A DNA stretch of 64,000 nt, from the NCBI RefSeq assembly GCF_003581585.1, contig NZ_QXIR01000021.1:1-64000 (forward strand), in the 5' to 3' direction. The notes below the pieces were generated by a model that worked only from the letters and a program-made list of their open reading frames with translations, had not been told where the DNA came from and ran no database searches. The stretch comes from Bacillus salacetis. GTDB lineage: Bacteria > Bacillota > Bacilli > Bacillales > Bacillaceae_B. Within the stretch, counting starts at the first letter, position 1. Every line of letters begins with the position of its first letter. The position numbers were made by a program, and so were the translations under genes. Below are positions 1 through 11,827 of the stretch, in pieces.

Positions 1-82
1 GAAGTTCTTACTAGAATTAACGTTGACGTTTTGATTTGTTTAGTTTTCAATGTTCAATGCGCTTCTCATAAGCGACTTTTAT
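1..82 (-). other. 16S rRNA operon leader (partial, rrn continues off left edge)
   Basis: On the minus strand the transcript from the two promoters just upstream enters a leader containing TGAAAACTAAACAA (about positions 38-51), a boxA-like motif typical of the region before 16S rRNA in Bacillus. No 16S sequence is inside the window. The position next to gyrA matches B. subtilis, where an rRNA operon follows gyrA. Confidence 0.7.
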
Positions 83-112
83 AATATACCATCTCACATG
101 ATATATTGTCAA
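83..112 (-). promoter_or_regulatory. rrn promoter P2
   Basis: Minus strand TTGACA (112-107), 18-nt spacer, TATATT (88-83). It lies downstream of a second promoter in the same direction, the tandem arrangement usual for Bacillus rRNA operons. Confidence 0.75.
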
Positions 113-158
113 TAACTTTTTAAAAGTTATTTTGCCGGCTTTTTCGCCAACGAGATTC

Positions 159-187
159 ATTATACATTTTCCTTCACATATTATCAA
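159..187 (-). promoter_or_regulatory. rrn promoter P1
   Basis: Minus strand TTGATA (187-182), 17-nt spacer, perfect TATAAT (164-159). First of two tandem promoters reading toward the left edge. Confidence 0.75.
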
Positions 188-232
188 GAGTAATATTTAT
201 TTTTCCGCCCGCACTAGTAGAATAATATAAAT

Positions 233-300
233 AGCGAATCAGCCCCGAGGCCGATCCGCTTTCTCCGCCCTCTTTTATGAAAGGCTCTTTTCATAAAAAG
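233..300 (-). terminator. terminator region of the HD-GYP gene
   Basis: Two consecutive hairpins follow the HD-GYP stop codon on the minus strand: an A/T-rich stem (272-300, CTTTTATGAAA pairing with TTTCATAAAAG) and a GC-rich imperfect stem (233-260) followed by ATTTATATT. They separate this gene from the rrn promoters. Neither has a long T-run, so efficiency is uncertain. Confidence 0.5.
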
Positions 301-304
301 CGCC

Positions 305-1393
305 TTAGGATGACACTTCTTCTATATATAGATCTCTTCGTTTAGTAAGGTCAAGTATGACGCCTGTTTCCTTGATTTGGATCAATGGCCTTGTGGGGCT
401 TTCTTTTGTGGTGAACATCACCTCAGCCTTTTGTCCATCTGAAAGACGTATCACGTCTCCAATGGAAAGACCAGCAGTTACTTCCATTAAGGCCTGCACT
501 ACTTTGATGTCGTACTTGCCGAAATGATCTTCCTTGATCTGCTCGAGCACCTGGAATGGCAGCTGCCTTCCTCTGTAGACCCGTTCAGAAGTCATCGCAT
601 GATATACATCTGCGACTGCGATGATTTGGGAGAATTGATGAATTCTTTCTTTTTTCTCGCCGGTAGGATAGCCGCTGTCATCCAGCCTTTCATGATGCTG
701 AAAGATGGCCAGTTTGGTCTCCGTTTTCAACAGGGAAATATCCTTGACCATTTTGTAGCTGTATACCGGGTGCATTTTGATTTCTTTGAACTCGGTTTCC
801 GACAGTGCTGTCTGCTTAGTAAGAATCGATGCAGGGATTTTTGCCATTCCACAGTCAGCCAGGATTCCCGCAAGCGCCACTTGAATCTTCTGCCCTCTGT
901 CAAAACCGATTTTTTTGGCGATCAGGCCGCTGAGAAGTCCGACAGCCAAAGGGTGATGATACATATAGTCCGCTTTGGACGTATAACGGTGGAGACTGGT
1001 GATATTAACCGTATCCTCCTCAAGAAGAGCCAATAATGGCAGAATAATGTTTCTGATCCTTGAGATTGAAACAGGCATTCCCGCCTGCCAGTTAGTAAAC
1101 TCTGCTTTGAACTGCTGGACTTTCGTCAAATACAGCTTCAGGAAATCATCACGCTGTTGCTCAGGCTGTTCTATCCGGTCTTCTTCCATTTCCACAACCT
1201 GGTTGGGGTAAAAGGGCGTACCATCCACTTTCGTTCTTTTTACGGAAACTTCCCCGATTTGGAATGCATGTAATACTTTCATATGTATTTCTTGTAGAAC
1301 AGTGTTTTTGGGAATGATCGGCATTGAAGTCATTCCCATTATGTCTTTTTCAAGAATGCAGCCTTCTTCTGCCTCAAGTGCTTTTATCCTCAT
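305..1393 (-). CDS. HD-GYP domain protein with degenerate metal site
   Basis: A 362-aa cytosolic protein of the HD-GYP family, whose active members hydrolyse cyclic di-GMP. The C-terminal half carries the family motifs, including HHERLDDSGYP, where the family has HHExxDGxGYP. However, the HD dyad reads LADCG instead of LHDIG, so the metal-binding histidine is replaced by alanine. Catalysis is therefore doubtful and a sensory or scaffold role is possible; that is inference. The start is taken at ATG 1393 because AGAGGTG sits about six bases upstream; an in-frame ATG 21 bases further upstream lacks a good ribosome site. The gene lies between gyrA and the rRNA operon, where similar genes are common in Bacillus relatives. 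Confidence 0.8.
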   Translation of the reverse strand: MRIKALEAEEGCILEKDIMGMTSMPIIPKNTVLQEIHMKVLHAFQIGEVSVKRTKVDGTPFYPNQVVEMEEDRIEQPEQQRDDFLKLYLTKVQQFKAEFTNWQAGMPVSISRIRNIILPLLALLEEDTVNITSLHRYTSKADYMYHHPLAVGLLSGLIAKKIGFDRGQKIQVALAGILADCGMAKIPASILTKQTALSETEFKEIKMHPVYSYKMVKDISLLKTETKLAIFQHHERLDDSGYPTGEKKERIHQFSQIIAVADVYHAMTSERVYRGRQLPFQVLEQIKEDHFGKYDIKVVQALMEVTAGLSIGDVIRLSDGQKAEVMFTTKESPTRPLIQIKETGVILDLTKRRDLYIEEVSS

Positions 1394-1462
1394 GGTTTCA
1401 CCTCTATTAAACATTCACTTCTTTATTTTACCAGATACCAGCAAGAGGTAGCACTTGTAAAT

Positions 1463-1493
1463 AAAAAAAATCACTCCCCAAAAAGGAGAGTGA
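1463..1493 (-). terminator. gyrA terminator
   Basis: Minus strand stem TCACTCTCC/GGGAGTGA closes a short loop and is followed by a run of eight T residues, directly after the gyrA stop codon. Confidence 0.9.
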
Positions 1494-1501
1494 TAATTTC
1501 A

Positions 1502-4027
1502 TTATTCGGTATCATTATCTTCAGGAGTTTCTTCTGTTCCTTCTTGTTCTGCTGATTCCTCCGTCAGGTCAACCGGAATTTCGTCTTCTTCTTTTTCTTC
1601 CTCTTTTTCAACTTTTGCAACAGTGGCTACGCTGCTGTTTTCATCCAGGCGGATCAACTTGACGCCTTGTGTGTTCCTGCCTGTTGTTGAAATATCATTA
1701 ACGTCCATGCGGATCAGGACACCTTGAGCTGTAATGAGCATAAGGTCTTCTTCACCAGTGACGGCTTTCACAGAGATAAGTTCTCCGTTTCTTTCCGTGA
1801 TGTTGCACGTTTTTAATCCTTTTCCGCCCCGTGTCTGGATCCGGTACTCCTCTGCAGGTGTCCGTTTTCCAAATCCTTTTTCCGTTACAACCAGGACATC
1901 ATCTTTTTCTTCAAGGATTTCCATGCCTACCACAATATCTTCAGAATCAAGGTTGATTCCTTTTACACCCGTCGCGGTTCTTCCCATGGAACGCACATCT
2001 GTTTCAGGGAATCGAATTAACATCCCTTTTTGTGTTCCTATGATGATATCTTTGGTGCCATCAGTCAGTTTAACAGAAATGAGTTCATCATTTTCTCTTA
2101 AATTGATAGCGATCAGCCCGTTGGTTCTGATATTCGCAAAGTCTGATACAGGTGTACGTTTGGAGATCCCCTGTTTCGTAGTGAAGAACAGATACCAGTC
2201 ATCAACGAATTCTTCTATGCGGATCATGGCATTGACCCACTCACCTTTGTCGACGCCAAGCATATTGATGATCGGGATTCCTTTTGCCGTACGGCTGAAC
2301 TCAGGAATTTCATACCCCTTCGCTTTGAATGCCTTTCCTTTGTTCGTAAAGAAAAGGATTGTGTCATGGGTAGATGTCGTCAACAGATGTTCTACGAAAT
2401 CATCGTCATTCGTACCCATCCCCTGAATTCCCCGTCCTCCCCGCTTCTGGCTGCGGTAGGTAGATACAGGAAGGCGCTTGATATATCCGTTATGAGTCAA
2501 TGTCAGGATGATATTTTCGCGAGGGATCAAATCTTCATCCTCGATTTGTTCAATACCGCCTGCCACGATTTCAGTACGGCGCTCATCATTGAAGCGCTCT
2601 TTGATCTCATTCAATTCTTCACGGATAATATCCAGTACTTTTTCTTCATCGGCAAGAATCGCCCTTAATTCCGCAATCAGTTTAAGAAGATCCTGATACT
2701 CATTTTCAATCTTGTCGCGTTCCAGACCAGTCAAGCGCTGAAGACGCATATCAAGGATTGCCTGAGCCTGTTTCTCTGAAAGGGAAAAGTTCTCCATTAA
2801 CCCTTCACGCGCAATATCAGTTGTTTGAGATCCGCGGATCAAGGCAATGATTTCATCGATATGATCAAGTGCAATCCGCAACCCTTCCAGGATATGGGCA
2901 CGAGCCTCTGCTTTCTTAAGCTCAAACTCGGTTCTTCTGCGGATGACCACTTTTTGATGCTCTAAATAATAATATAGACATTGCTTTAAGTTAAGGACCT
3001 TAGGCTGGCCGTCTACCAGTGCGAGAAGGTTGATACCAAAGCTTGTCTGAAGTGCCGTCTGTTTATAAAGATTATTCAATAGGACGTTGGCATTCGCATC
3101 TTTGCGGACTTCTATGACAATCCTCATTCCATTACGGTCGGATTCATCGCGCAGGTCTGTTATGCCGTCAATCTTTTTATCACGCACCAGGTCTGCAATT
3201 TTCTCAATAAGCTTTGCTTTATTGACCTGATAAGGAATTTCTTCTACGATAATCGTTTCCTTACCATTTGCTTTGGTCTCAATTCTAACTTTCGCCCTCA
3301 TGGTGATGGAGCCTTTTCCTGACTCATATGCCCTGCGGATTCCGCTTCTTCCGACAATCATTCCCGCAGTCGGGAAGTCCGGGCCAGGGATATAATCCAT
3401 CAATTCCTGGATAGTGATTTCCGGATCTCTGCTTAACGCAAGGAGACCGTCAATCACCTCGCCAAGCTGATGAGGAGGAATGTTTGTTGCCATTCCAACC
3501 GCGATACCCGATGAACCATTTACCAATAAATTCGGAAAACGTGAAGGCATAACAATCGGTTCACGTTCTGAACCATCATAGTTATCTCTGTAATCGATTG
3601 TATCTTTATTGATATCACGGATGATCTCCATTGAAATCTTTGACATTCTTGCTTCTGTATAACGCATGGCTGCTGCCGAATCTCCATCGACAGATCCGAA
3701 GTTTCCATGTCCATCCACAAGCATATAACGATAGTTGAAATCCTGTGCCATACGCACCATCGTGTCGTATACAGCCGTGTCACCGTGCGGGTGATACTTA
3801 CCGATGACTTCACCGACGATACGGGCAGATTTCTTATAGGCTTTATCAGATGTCATACCAAGGTCGTTCATCGCATAGAGAATTCTTCGGTGTACTGGTT
3901 TAAGACCGTCACGCACATCTGGCAATGCACGGGAAACGATGACACTCATCGCATAGTCCAGGAAGGATGTTCGCATTTCCTGGCTTATATTGATTTCTTG
4001 TACATTAGAACGCGGTGTTTCCGCCAT
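1502..4027 (-). CDS. gyrA: DNA gyrase subunit A
   Basis: An 841-aa breakage-reunion subunit of DNA gyrase (A2B2), which introduces negative supercoils using ATP hydrolysed by GyrB. The N-terminal winged-helix/tower domain contains the catalytic tyrosine in AAMRYTEAR (Y123). The quinolone-resistance region reads [10 protein letters not shown], so the serine common at position 84 is threonine here, and D88 is present; whether this lowers quinolone sensitivity cannot be told from sequence. The C-terminal beta-pinwheel has the GyrA box QKRGGRG and ends in an acidic tail rich in Glu and Asp. AAAGGAGG lies ten bases before ATG 4027. It follows gyrB in the same direction but after an unusually long spacer of 365 bp. 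Confidence 0.98.
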   Translation of the reverse strand: MAETPRSNVQEINISQEMRTSFLDYAMSVIVSRALPDVRDGLKPVHRRILYAMNDLGMTSDKAYKKSARIVGEVIGKYHPHGDTAVYDTMVRMAQDFNYRYMLVDGHGNFGSVDGDSAAAMRYTEARMSKISMEIIRDINKDTIDYRDNYDGSEREPIVMPSRFPNLLVNGSSGIAVGMATNIPPHQLGEVIDGLLALSRDPEITIQELMDYIPGPDFPTAGMIVGRSGIRRAYESGKGSITMRAKVRIETKANGKETIIVEEIPYQVNKAKLIEKIADLVRDKKIDGITDLRDESDRNGMRIVIEVRKDANANVLLNNLYKQTALQTSFGINLLALVDGQPKVLNLKQCLYYYLEHQKVVIRRRTEFELKKAEARAHILEGLRIALDHIDEIIALIRGSQTTDIAREGLMENFSLSEKQAQAILDMRLQRLTGLERDKIENEYQDLLKLIAELRAILADEEKVLDIIREELNEIKERFNDERRTEIVAGGIEQIEDEDLIPRENIILTLTHNGYIKRLPVSTYRSQKRGGRGIQGMGTNDDDFVEHLLTTSTHDTILFFTNKGKAFKAKGYEIPEFSRTAKGIPIINMLGVDKGEWVNAMIRIEEFVDDWYLFFTTKQGISKRTPVSDFANIRTNGLIAINLRENDELISVKLTDGTKDIIIGTQKGMLIRFPETDVRSMGRTATGVKGINLDSEDIVVGMEILEEKDDVLVVTEKGFGKRTPAEEYRIQTRGGKGLKTCNITERNGELISVKAVTGEEDLMLITAQGVLIRMDVNDISTTGRNTQGVKLIRLDENSSVATVAKVEKEEEKEEDEIPVDLTEESAEQEGTEETPEDNDTE

Positions 4028-4392
4028 AATAGAAGGGACCTCCTTTTAAAGGTATTAGTTACCTATGTCCGCTTTTTGTTTCTTGCTGTTTTAAAAAAAA
4101 CGGTTGAAATTCCGTGTCGGTATCAGCAGCTCCCCAGGGCGGGCAGTGCTTTGATAACGGAATATCCGTACAGTGCCGTACGGATTAGGCTGCTGCATTA
4201 GCTGGAAGAGATGAACCCGTGCGGTGAGGCTGGCACATAGCCTGGCTTTCATCCCGCCCTCTGTTATAGCAGGAGATCATCCATCCACTTCATTCAACCT
4301 TGTGAAAAATAGAAATTAAGCTGTCTTCCCTGGATTATATAAGGGATTTATGTAAAAGACAGGATAGAAAATACTTCTATCCTGCTTATGAC
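4028..4392 (-). other. long structured gyrB-gyrA spacer
   Basis: A 365-bp stretch without a gene. It holds an 8-bp inverted repeat (AGGGCGGG at 4136-4143, CCCGCCCT at 4253-4260) enclosing about 109 bp that has further local hairpins, for example around CCGTACGG at 4176-4183. It is more GC-rich than the flanks. A stable RNA fold in the gyrA direction is plausible, but I recognise no known RNA family. Confidence 0.4.
4360..4384 (-). terminator. possible gyrB terminator or attenuator
   Basis: A perfect 10-bp stem (CAGGATAGAA pairing with TTCTATCCTG) directly after the gyrB stop codon, followed on the minus strand by TCTTTTA. The T-run is weak, so partial readthrough to gyrA is likely. Confidence 0.55.
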
Positions 4393-6321
<1,929 letters not shown>

Positions 6322-6373
6322 TCACCTACACTTCCTGTGCATGTAATCATGCTTGAATATATGTTTTTTTTCG

Positions 6374-6634
6374 CTATCTATTTAAAAGATTGTCGTGGGT
6401 ATTCCACTTTTTTGACCGTTTCTTCAATGTTGTGGATGCCAATGGTGAAAGATACAGCTGGTCAAGGGTGACCACAAGAGACTTATATGTACCTTTTGAG
6501 AGGTTGCTCGTCTGATTCTCTTTCTTTTTCAGGAATAATTGCATTTCTTCAGAGAACTGGACTGTGTCCTTGTCTATTATCGCAACTATTTCATCCGTTC
6601 GGACCATCACATCTTCTCCAACATGAATATACAT
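6374..6634 (-). CDS. remB: RemB-type DUF370 regulator (YaaB)
   Basis: An 86-aa small basic protein beginning MYIHVGEDVMVRTDEIVAI, the pattern of the DUF370 Rem family. In B. subtilis RemB (YaaB) sits between recF and gyrB as here and is linked to extracellular matrix gene regulation, alongside its paralogue RemA. The gene starts nine bases after recF, so the two are likely co-transcribed. The C-terminal tail is lysine-rich and less conserved. Confidence 0.9.
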   Translation of the reverse strand: MYIHVGEDVMVRTDEIVAIIDKDTVQFSEEMQLFLKKKENQTSNLSKGTYKSLVVTLDQLYLSPLASTTLKKRSKKWNTHDNLLNR

Positions 6635-6643
6635 GGAAACACC

Positions 6644-7762
6644 TCACTTCACTCTCTTGATATGGCCATTTTCAACCTCAAAAGCGGTTGCTTCGTTCAA
6701 CGTCTGGTGGTCTATCCCGTCCACACTGGTGGTGGTCACAAAAGTCTGCACCCTGCCTTGAATTGTATTCAGCAGATGTGACTGCCTGAAGTCATCAAGT
6801 TCTGACAATACATCATCCAGCAAAAGAATCGGATACTCTTTTATTTCAGAGTGGATCAATTCAATTTCAGCGAGTTTCAATGAAAGGGCAGTGGTACGCT
6901 GCTGTCCCTGTGAACCAAACGTCTGAACATCCCTTTCATTTACGAAGAACTGGAGGTCATCCCTATGAGGTCCTGCCAGTGTCACACCTCTATCGATTTC
7001 CCTTTGGCGGATCGTGTTGAATTTATCCTCTATTATTCCTACCATTTTCGACCAATCTTGATCATTGCATACATCAATGGACGGTTTATATTGTATATCA
7101 AGTGTTTCAAGGCCCCTGGAGATACCAGAATGGATTGGGCGCGCCCATTCCTGAAGCAGCTGGATGAAATCAAAACGTTTCCTGATGATTTTAGCTGTTA
7201 CTTCAATCAGTTGTTCTGTCAGGACGTCCAGCATTGTTTCATCCTTCTGCTTTTTAATCTGCAGCATCTTCAAATAATGGTTCCGCTGCTGTAGGATTTT
7301 CTGATACAATGCGATATCGTGCAAATAGACAGGTGATACCTGCCCGATTTCCATATCAATAAAACGACGCCTTACTTGAGGGCTCCCTTTTACAAGATGG
7401 AGATCTTCGGGCGCAAACATGACGACGTTCATATTTCCAACATACTGGCTGAGTTTCTTTTGTTCGATATGATTAGATTTGGCTTTTTTGCCCTTTTTGG
7501 AAATGATCAGTTCCAGTGGAAGTGACCCGTTACGTTTTTTTATCCTGCCTTTTATTTTAGCATATTCCTCATCCCAGCGTATCAAATCTTTATCATTTGA
7601 AGTCCTGTGGGACTTTGCCATTGCCAAAACATATATCGACTCCATGATATTGGTCTTACCTTGGGCATTTTCTCCTAAGATGACGTTGACATTGTTCTCA
7701 AACGAAATATCAACGGAATCATAGTTCCGATAGTTTTTGAGCTGTATTTCTTCAATGTACAT
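6644..7762 (-). CDS. recF: DNA replication and repair protein RecF
   Basis: A 372-aa SMC-like ATPase that helps load RecA at gaps with RecO and RecR. It begins [17 protein letters not shown], has the Walker A motif GENAQGKTN near residue 30, the signature region [16 protein letters not shown] and Walker [12 protein letters not shown]. The size is standard for the family. It lies 15 bp after yaaA and 9 bp before remB in the dnaA-dnaN-yaaA-recF order typical of low-GC Gram-positives. Confidence 0.98.
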   Translation of the reverse strand: MYIEEIQLKNYRNYDSVDISFENNVNVILGENAQGKTNIMESIYVLAMAKSHRTSNDKDLIRWDEEYAKIKGRIKKRNGSLPLELIISKKGKKAKSNHIEQKKLSQYVGNMNVVMFAPEDLHLVKGSPQVRRRFIDMEIGQVSPVYLHDIALYQKILQQRNHYLKMLQIKKQKDETMLDVLTEQLIEVTAKIIRKRFDFIQLLQEWARPIHSGISRGLETLDIQYKPSIDVCNDQDWSKMVGIIEDKFNTIRQREIDRGVTLAGPHRDDLQFFVNERDVQTFGSQGQQRTTALSLKLAEIELIHSEIKEYPILLLDDVLSELDDFRQSHLLNTIQGRVQTFVTTTSVDGIDHQTLNEATAFEVENGHIKRVK

Positions 7763-7777
7763 ATACAGACATCCTCT

Positions 7778-7999
7778 TTAATCTTCGTCAGAGATGATGA
7801 AAGCCCCGTTTTCCTCTAGTTCGACTCTGTCTCCAACCCTTAATTTTCTTCCTCTTCTTTGGTCTTGTTCCCCGTTGACATACACTTCATATTCACTCAG
7901 AAACCACTTGGCCATCCCGCCTGATTGTATGACATCGGCAAGCTTCAAAAATTGCCCCAATGTTATATATTCCGTATCAATTGCGATTTGTTTTTCCAC
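7778..7999 (-). CDS. yaaA: S4-domain RNA-binding protein YaaA
   Basis: A 73-aa protein with an S4-like RNA-binding fold: ITLGQFLKLADVIQSGG followed by YVNGEQDQRRGRKLRVGD. The B. subtilis counterpart lies between dnaN and recF and is implicated in 50S ribosome assembly. The start is GTG at 7999; the upstream ribosome site is weak. It is placed immediately before recF. Confidence 0.9.
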   Translation of the reverse strand: MEKQIAIDTEYITLGQFLKLADVIQSGGMAKWFLSEYEVYVNGEQDQRRGRKLRVGDRVELEENGAFIISDED

Positions 8000-8183
8000 G
8001 ATACATCACTACTTTCCGGCATTAATATCTAAAATATATTTTACTATATTTTCACCTCAATACAAAACCCTGCCTGCCGAGGAGCGGCAAACATCCCTCA
8101 GCATTGGATTTTAGCGCTTTAAAGCAGCGGGGGACTGTCCCTCATTGCGTTAAAGTGGTAAAGCGCTTCGCGGCTTATTAAAG

Positions 8184-8353
8184 AAGGTTGTCTTCGCCTT
8201 GTTGCTTTCGGAAAACTCCCTGGTTCCGGATTTTCCCACTAAATTCAAAGGTATTACTCCCAAAAAAGAACGAGCAGCTCTTTTCTTTCCTGCTCACCGG
8301 GGATATTAATTGAAATTTATATTGAACAGCACAAAGTTTACGAAATGAGCCTT
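8184..8353 (+). repeat. MITE-like element, copy 1
   Basis: About 170 bp in the yaaA-dnaN spacer, similar to elements near 11635, 24074, 35321 and 46816. The left end AAGGTTGTCTTCG and right end TTTACGAAATGAGCCTT are imperfect inverted repeats. The core GTTGCTTTCGG, GAACGAGCAGCTCTTTTC and CCTGCTCACCGG is shared. No ORF. The rest of the spacer (8000-8183) shows no gene. Confidence 0.75.
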
Positions 8354-8403
8354 AAATAAAGAGACTGGCTGCATAACTCTTGTATGTGGTTACACAGCCA
8401 GTC
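8354..8403 (-). terminator. dnaN terminator
   Basis: GACTGGCTG (8363-8371) pairs with CAGCCAGTC (8395-8403). On the minus strand the stem is followed by TCTTTATTT. It lies just after the dnaN stop codon. Confidence 0.65.
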
Positions 8404-8418
8404 ATTTTTATATTGTGA

Positions 8419-9555
8419 TTAATACGTTCTTACTGGAAGAATGAGCTGAAGGATCGAATCATCATGGAGCGGTTTAATGACAAACGGCCTCATCGCCCCG
8501 GTAAAGTTGACATGAATCTCCGTTCCTTCCAATGCTTTCAAGGCATCCATCATATATTTGGCGCTGAAAGAAATTTTCAGCTCTTCGCCATCAACAGACT
8601 GACTTTGTACCTGCTCGATTACTTTTCCGATTTCCGGTGTATTGGAGGAGATTTCAATCAATCCATTATCGATGGTCGATAGTTTCACAACATTATTCCT
8701 TCCCTCTCTCGCCAACAGGGAAGCACGGTCGATGGCTTGGAGGAATTCTTTTGTTGCAAGGGTCAATTCTGTTTTGCTCTCATTCGGTATCAAACGGCTT
8801 GTGTCAGGATAATTACCTTCAAGCAGCCTTGAAAAGAATAATAAGTGTTTGGCTTTGAATAAGACCTGGTTATCCGTAATGACAATTTCTACAGGGTCTG
8901 AATTATCGTCCAGGATTTTGCTAAGCTCAGTCAGGCTTTTCCCTGGAATGACAATATTGTACTCTTTTCCGTTGTCATTCTCCAAAGCTGCTTTTCTCAT
9001 TGCCAGACGGTGGCTGTCTGTTGCAATACAGGAAAGTTCCCCATCTTCCACCTTCCAGTTTACACCTGTCAAGATGGGGCGTGTTTCTGAGGTGGACACT
9101 GCAAACACTGTTTGTCTGATCATTGTTTTCAAGAGGTCTGTTGGGACTTTCAAAGCATTACCCTCTTCAATTTGTGGTAAATGCGGATATTCTTCAGGAT
9201 CCAGTCCATTCAAGTTGAATTCTGCTTTTCCGGAACGGATCACAGTTTGCAGATGATTCTGTACCTCGATTTCAACTGTATCCATAGGCAGTTTTTTTAC
9301 GATTTCACTGAAGAATTTGGCCTGCAATACAATTCCGCCATTTTCAGTTACTTCCACAATTTCATTTCCTTCTTCTTCCTTCGGGATGAAAGATTCGATG
9401 GAAATGTCAGAATCACTTCCTGTCAATGTGACTCCTTCATCATTTGCAATGATTTTAATACCTGTAAGAATGGGTATCGTCGTTCTGGATGTTACTGCTT
9501 TCATTACGTCTCCGACACTTTGTACGAGAGCATCCCTTTGGATAACAAATTTCAT
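8419..9555 (-). CDS. dnaN: DNA polymerase III beta sliding clamp
   Basis: The 378-aa processivity clamp, a ring-shaped dimer that tethers polymerase III and other partners to DNA. Family sequence runs throughout: SRTTIPILTGIKI near the start, FAVSTSETRPILTGVNW in the middle and LILPVRTY at the C-terminus. The start is set at ATG 9555, eight bases after GGAGG; an adjacent ATG at 9558 and an upstream start at 9579 are less favourable. It follows dnaA, with the origin unwinding module between them. Confidence 0.98.
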   Translation of the reverse strand: MKFVIQRDALVQSVGDVMKAVTSRTTIPILTGIKIIANDEGVTLTGSDSDISIESFIPKEEEGNEIVEVTENGGIVLQAKFFSEIVKKLPMDTVEIEVQNHLQTVIRSGKAEFNLNGLDPEEYPHLPQIEEGNALKVPTDLLKTMIRQTVFAVSTSETRPILTGVNWKVEDGELSCIATDSHRLAMRKAALENDNGKEYNIVIPGKSLTELSKILDDNSDPVEIVITDNQVLFKAKHLLFFSRLLEGNYPDTSRLIPNESKTELTLATKEFLQAIDRASLLAREGRNNVVKLSTIDNGLIEISSNTPEIGKVIEQVQSQSVDGEELKISFSAKYMMDALKALEGTEIHVNFTGAMRPFVIKPLHDDSILQLILPVRTY

Positions 9556-9579
9556 CATCTTTTCCTCCAGTTTACGCAT

Positions 9580-9705
9580 AATTTTTTTTACTGCAGCATA
9601 TACTAATATTTTTATAAAAAAGTAGTACTAGTAGTAATAGGGCCTGTTAGTATGTGGATAAGTGGTAAAAACGAACGTAAACACAGCCTATCCACATGTG
9701 GACAG
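9580..9705 (-). other. oriC unwinding region (dnaA-dnaN spacer)
   Basis: Read on the minus strand, DnaA box TTATCCACA (9661-9653) is followed by a GC-rich step GGCCC, then TATTACTACTAGTACTAC, a series of DnaA-trio-like 3-bp steps, then an A/T tract. Further box-like sites are CTATCCACA (9688-9696) and TGTGGACAG (9697-9705). This order is the basal unwinding arrangement known from B. subtilis. Confidence 0.85.
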
Positions 9706-9758
9706 ACTGTGTGAAAACATAGCAAAGTTATTAACAGTATTCAGGATAACTTTCTTAT

Positions 9759-11105
9759 TTAGTTTTTCAAAAGATCCCTGATTTCTTTCAATTGATGTTG
9801 GAAACCGGAATCCGCTCCAAGCATTTTTGAAATCTTTTCATGGGCATGAATAACGGTAGTATGATCTCGTCCTCCGAACTCTTCACCGATTTTTGGAAGA
9901 GAAAAGTCCGTCATCTCCCTGGAAAGATACATGGCGATCTGTCTAGGGAATGCTATGGATTTTGTTCGTTTCTTCGCTTTAAAGTCTTCCAGTTTGACAT
10001 TGAATTGTTCACCGACAACCCTTTGAATGTCAGCAATCGTGATCACTTTCGGTTTTGAGCTGGGAATGATATCCTTCAATGCTTCTGCAGCAAGATCAGC
10101 GTTGATGTCCTTGTTGATCAGTGAGGAATAAGCTACAACCCTAATCAGTGCCCCCTCAAGTTCACGGATGTTGGAATCGATTTGATTGGCGATATAAAGC
10201 ATGGCTTCATTCGGTATATCCAGACCTTCCGCCTTGGCTTTCTTTCTTAAGATCGCAATTCGTGTTTCCAGATCAGGAGGAGTGATATCCGTGATCAATC
10301 CCCATTCAAAGCGTGAACGGAGCCTGTCCTCCAACGTCGGGATTTCTTTTGGAGGGCGGTCACTGGAAATGACGATCTGCTTGCTTTCTTCATGCAAAGT
10401 ATTGAATGTATGGAAGAACTCTTCCTGTGTTTGTTCTTTTCCTGCAAGAAATTGAATATCATCAATCAGAAGAACATCGACATTCCGGTATTTGTTCCGG
10501 AAATCGACTGCTTTATTGTCACGAATGGAGTTGATGAACTCATTCGTGAATTTTTCAGATGACAAATATACAACTTTGGCCTGCGGGTTATGTTCAAGGA
10601 CATAATGGCCTATCGCGTGCATCAAGTGGGTTTTTCCCAGGCCTACTCCCCCATAGATGAAGAGCGGATTATATGCTTTGGCCGGCGCTTCTGCTACAGC
10701 AAGTGATGCTGCGTGGGCAAAGCGGTTTCCGGATCCAATGACAAAGGTATCGAACATATATTTTGGATTCAGCATGTTCTGCTGAAATTCCTGGGCATCA
10801 TCGCTATCAGCCACTTTTTTTGGCGGGACAGGTATATCAAATTCTTCCGGTTCCTGGTTTTGCGGAATAATAAATTTAACTATGAGTTCTTCACCTGTTA
10901 TATCTAACAGCACACCGGAAATTAATTGAGAATACCGCCCTTCGAGCCAATCCCTGGCAAATTCGTTGGGAGCCGTAATGACAAGCGTATCTCCTTGTAT
11001 GGAATGAGCTTTTGTAGACTTCAACCAAGTATCGAAACTGGGTTTACTGATCTTTTTCTCTATATTTGAGAGGGCTTTATTCCACAAGTCCCCTATATTC
11101 TCCAA
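9759..11105 (-). CDS. dnaA: chromosomal replication initiator DnaA
   Basis: A 448-aa AAA+ initiator that binds DnaA boxes and melts oriC. Domain I starts [18 protein letters not shown]; domain III has Walker [10 protein letters not shown] and Walker [10 protein letters not shown]; domain IV ends with the DNA-binding signature [15 protein letters not shown]. The start is TTG 11105, six bases after AGGAGGGG; starting at an upstream ATG would add residues not found in the family. Expression is likely autoregulated through the DnaA boxes directly upstream. Confidence 0.98.
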   Translation of the reverse strand: MENIGDLWNKALSNIEKKISKPSFDTWLKSTKAHSIQGDTLVITAPNEFARDWLEGRYSQLISGVLLDITGEELIVKFIIPQNQEPEEFDIPVPPKKVADSDDAQEFQQNMLNPKYMFDTFVIGSGNRFAHAASLAVAEAPAKAYNPLFIYGGVGLGKTHLMHAIGHYVLEHNPQAKVVYLSSEKFTNEFINSIRDNKAVDFRNKYRNVDVLLIDDIQFLAGKEQTQEEFFHTFNTLHEESKQIVISSDRPPKEIPTLEDRLRSRFEWGLITDITPPDLETRIAILRKKAKAEGLDIPNEAMLYIANQIDSNIRELEGALIRVVAYSSLINKDINADLAAEALKDIIPSSKPKVITIADIQRVVGEQFNVKLEDFKAKKRTKSIAFPRQIAMYLSREMTDFSLPKIGEEFGGRDHTTVIHAHEKISKMLGADSGFQHQLKEIRDLLKN

Positions 11106-11245
11106 ACTGGTCCCCTCCTTTTCCTCTAAGAGTATGTACAACGATTGTACGACCTGTCTCTCTAGTAAAACGTTGCATATTCATAAAAATACAAAGCTAT
11201 GAATGTGGAAAAATATATAATAAGGAAGAAAAACGGTTATTCGAC

Positions 11246-11521
11246 AATATCCACCTTTTGTGGACAACCTTTTACAAAGGCTCTGTATAAACTATCCACA
11301 AGTTATCCACCAATTGTGGATAACGTATTTTACCAACAATAGTGATTCAGAGTGAAAACACAATAATCATATCAGAATATCCTTGCAGTTGCAATGACTT
11401 TTAAAGTTTATCCACAATACCCATTTCTTGTTGAAAAAACTTTTCCACAGGCTATTTATATGTGAAAAACGTGTCAATATGTGCTGTGGATAGTTTATTT
11501 TCGTGTCGAAAAATATCCACA
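11246..11521. other. oriC DnaA-box cluster upstream of dnaA
   Basis: Boxes and near-boxes include CTATCCACA 11292-11300, TTATCCACC 11303-11311, TGTGGATAA 11315-11323, TTATCCACA 11408-11416, TGTGGATAG 11485-11493 and ATATCCACA 11513-11521. Two match the consensus exactly. This corresponds to the upstream half of the bipartite B. subtilis origin and also to the dnaA operator. Confidence 0.9.
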
Positions 11522-11634
11522 AGGGGTGTGGGTCAGCTGTTTATTTCGAAAATGTACATTTTTGAAAGCCGTAACTTTCTATTAGATCCAGTAAGGAAAA
11601 TTTCTAGACAGCTGCCAAAACGGTGAATGACTTT

Positions 11635-11827
11635 AAGGCTGTTTACGAATAAAGTGTTGCTTTCGGAAAAATCCAGGTGCCGGATTTTTCCCATGTATTC
11701 AAAGGTTTTACTCTCGAAAAGAACGAGCAGCTCTTTTCTTTCCTGCTCACCGGTTTTTTACGGCGATTTACCAGGATATAATTTAAAATTTATATTCAAT
11801 AGCCAAAAAGTGTACGAAAAGAGCCTT
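11635..11827 (+). repeat. MITE-like element, copy 2
   Basis: About 193 bp bounded by AAGGCTGTTTACG and TACGAAAAGAGCCTT, imperfect terminal inverted repeats. The core shares GTTGCTTTCGG, AAAGGTTTTACTCTCG, GAACGAGCAGCTC and CGGCGATTTACCAGG with the other copies. It lies between the oriC box cluster and rpmH. Confidence 0.8.

Noticed and set aside
1-82. 16S rRNA gene within the window
   Set aside because: Only promoter and leader sequence is present; the conserved 16S 5' end is not seen.
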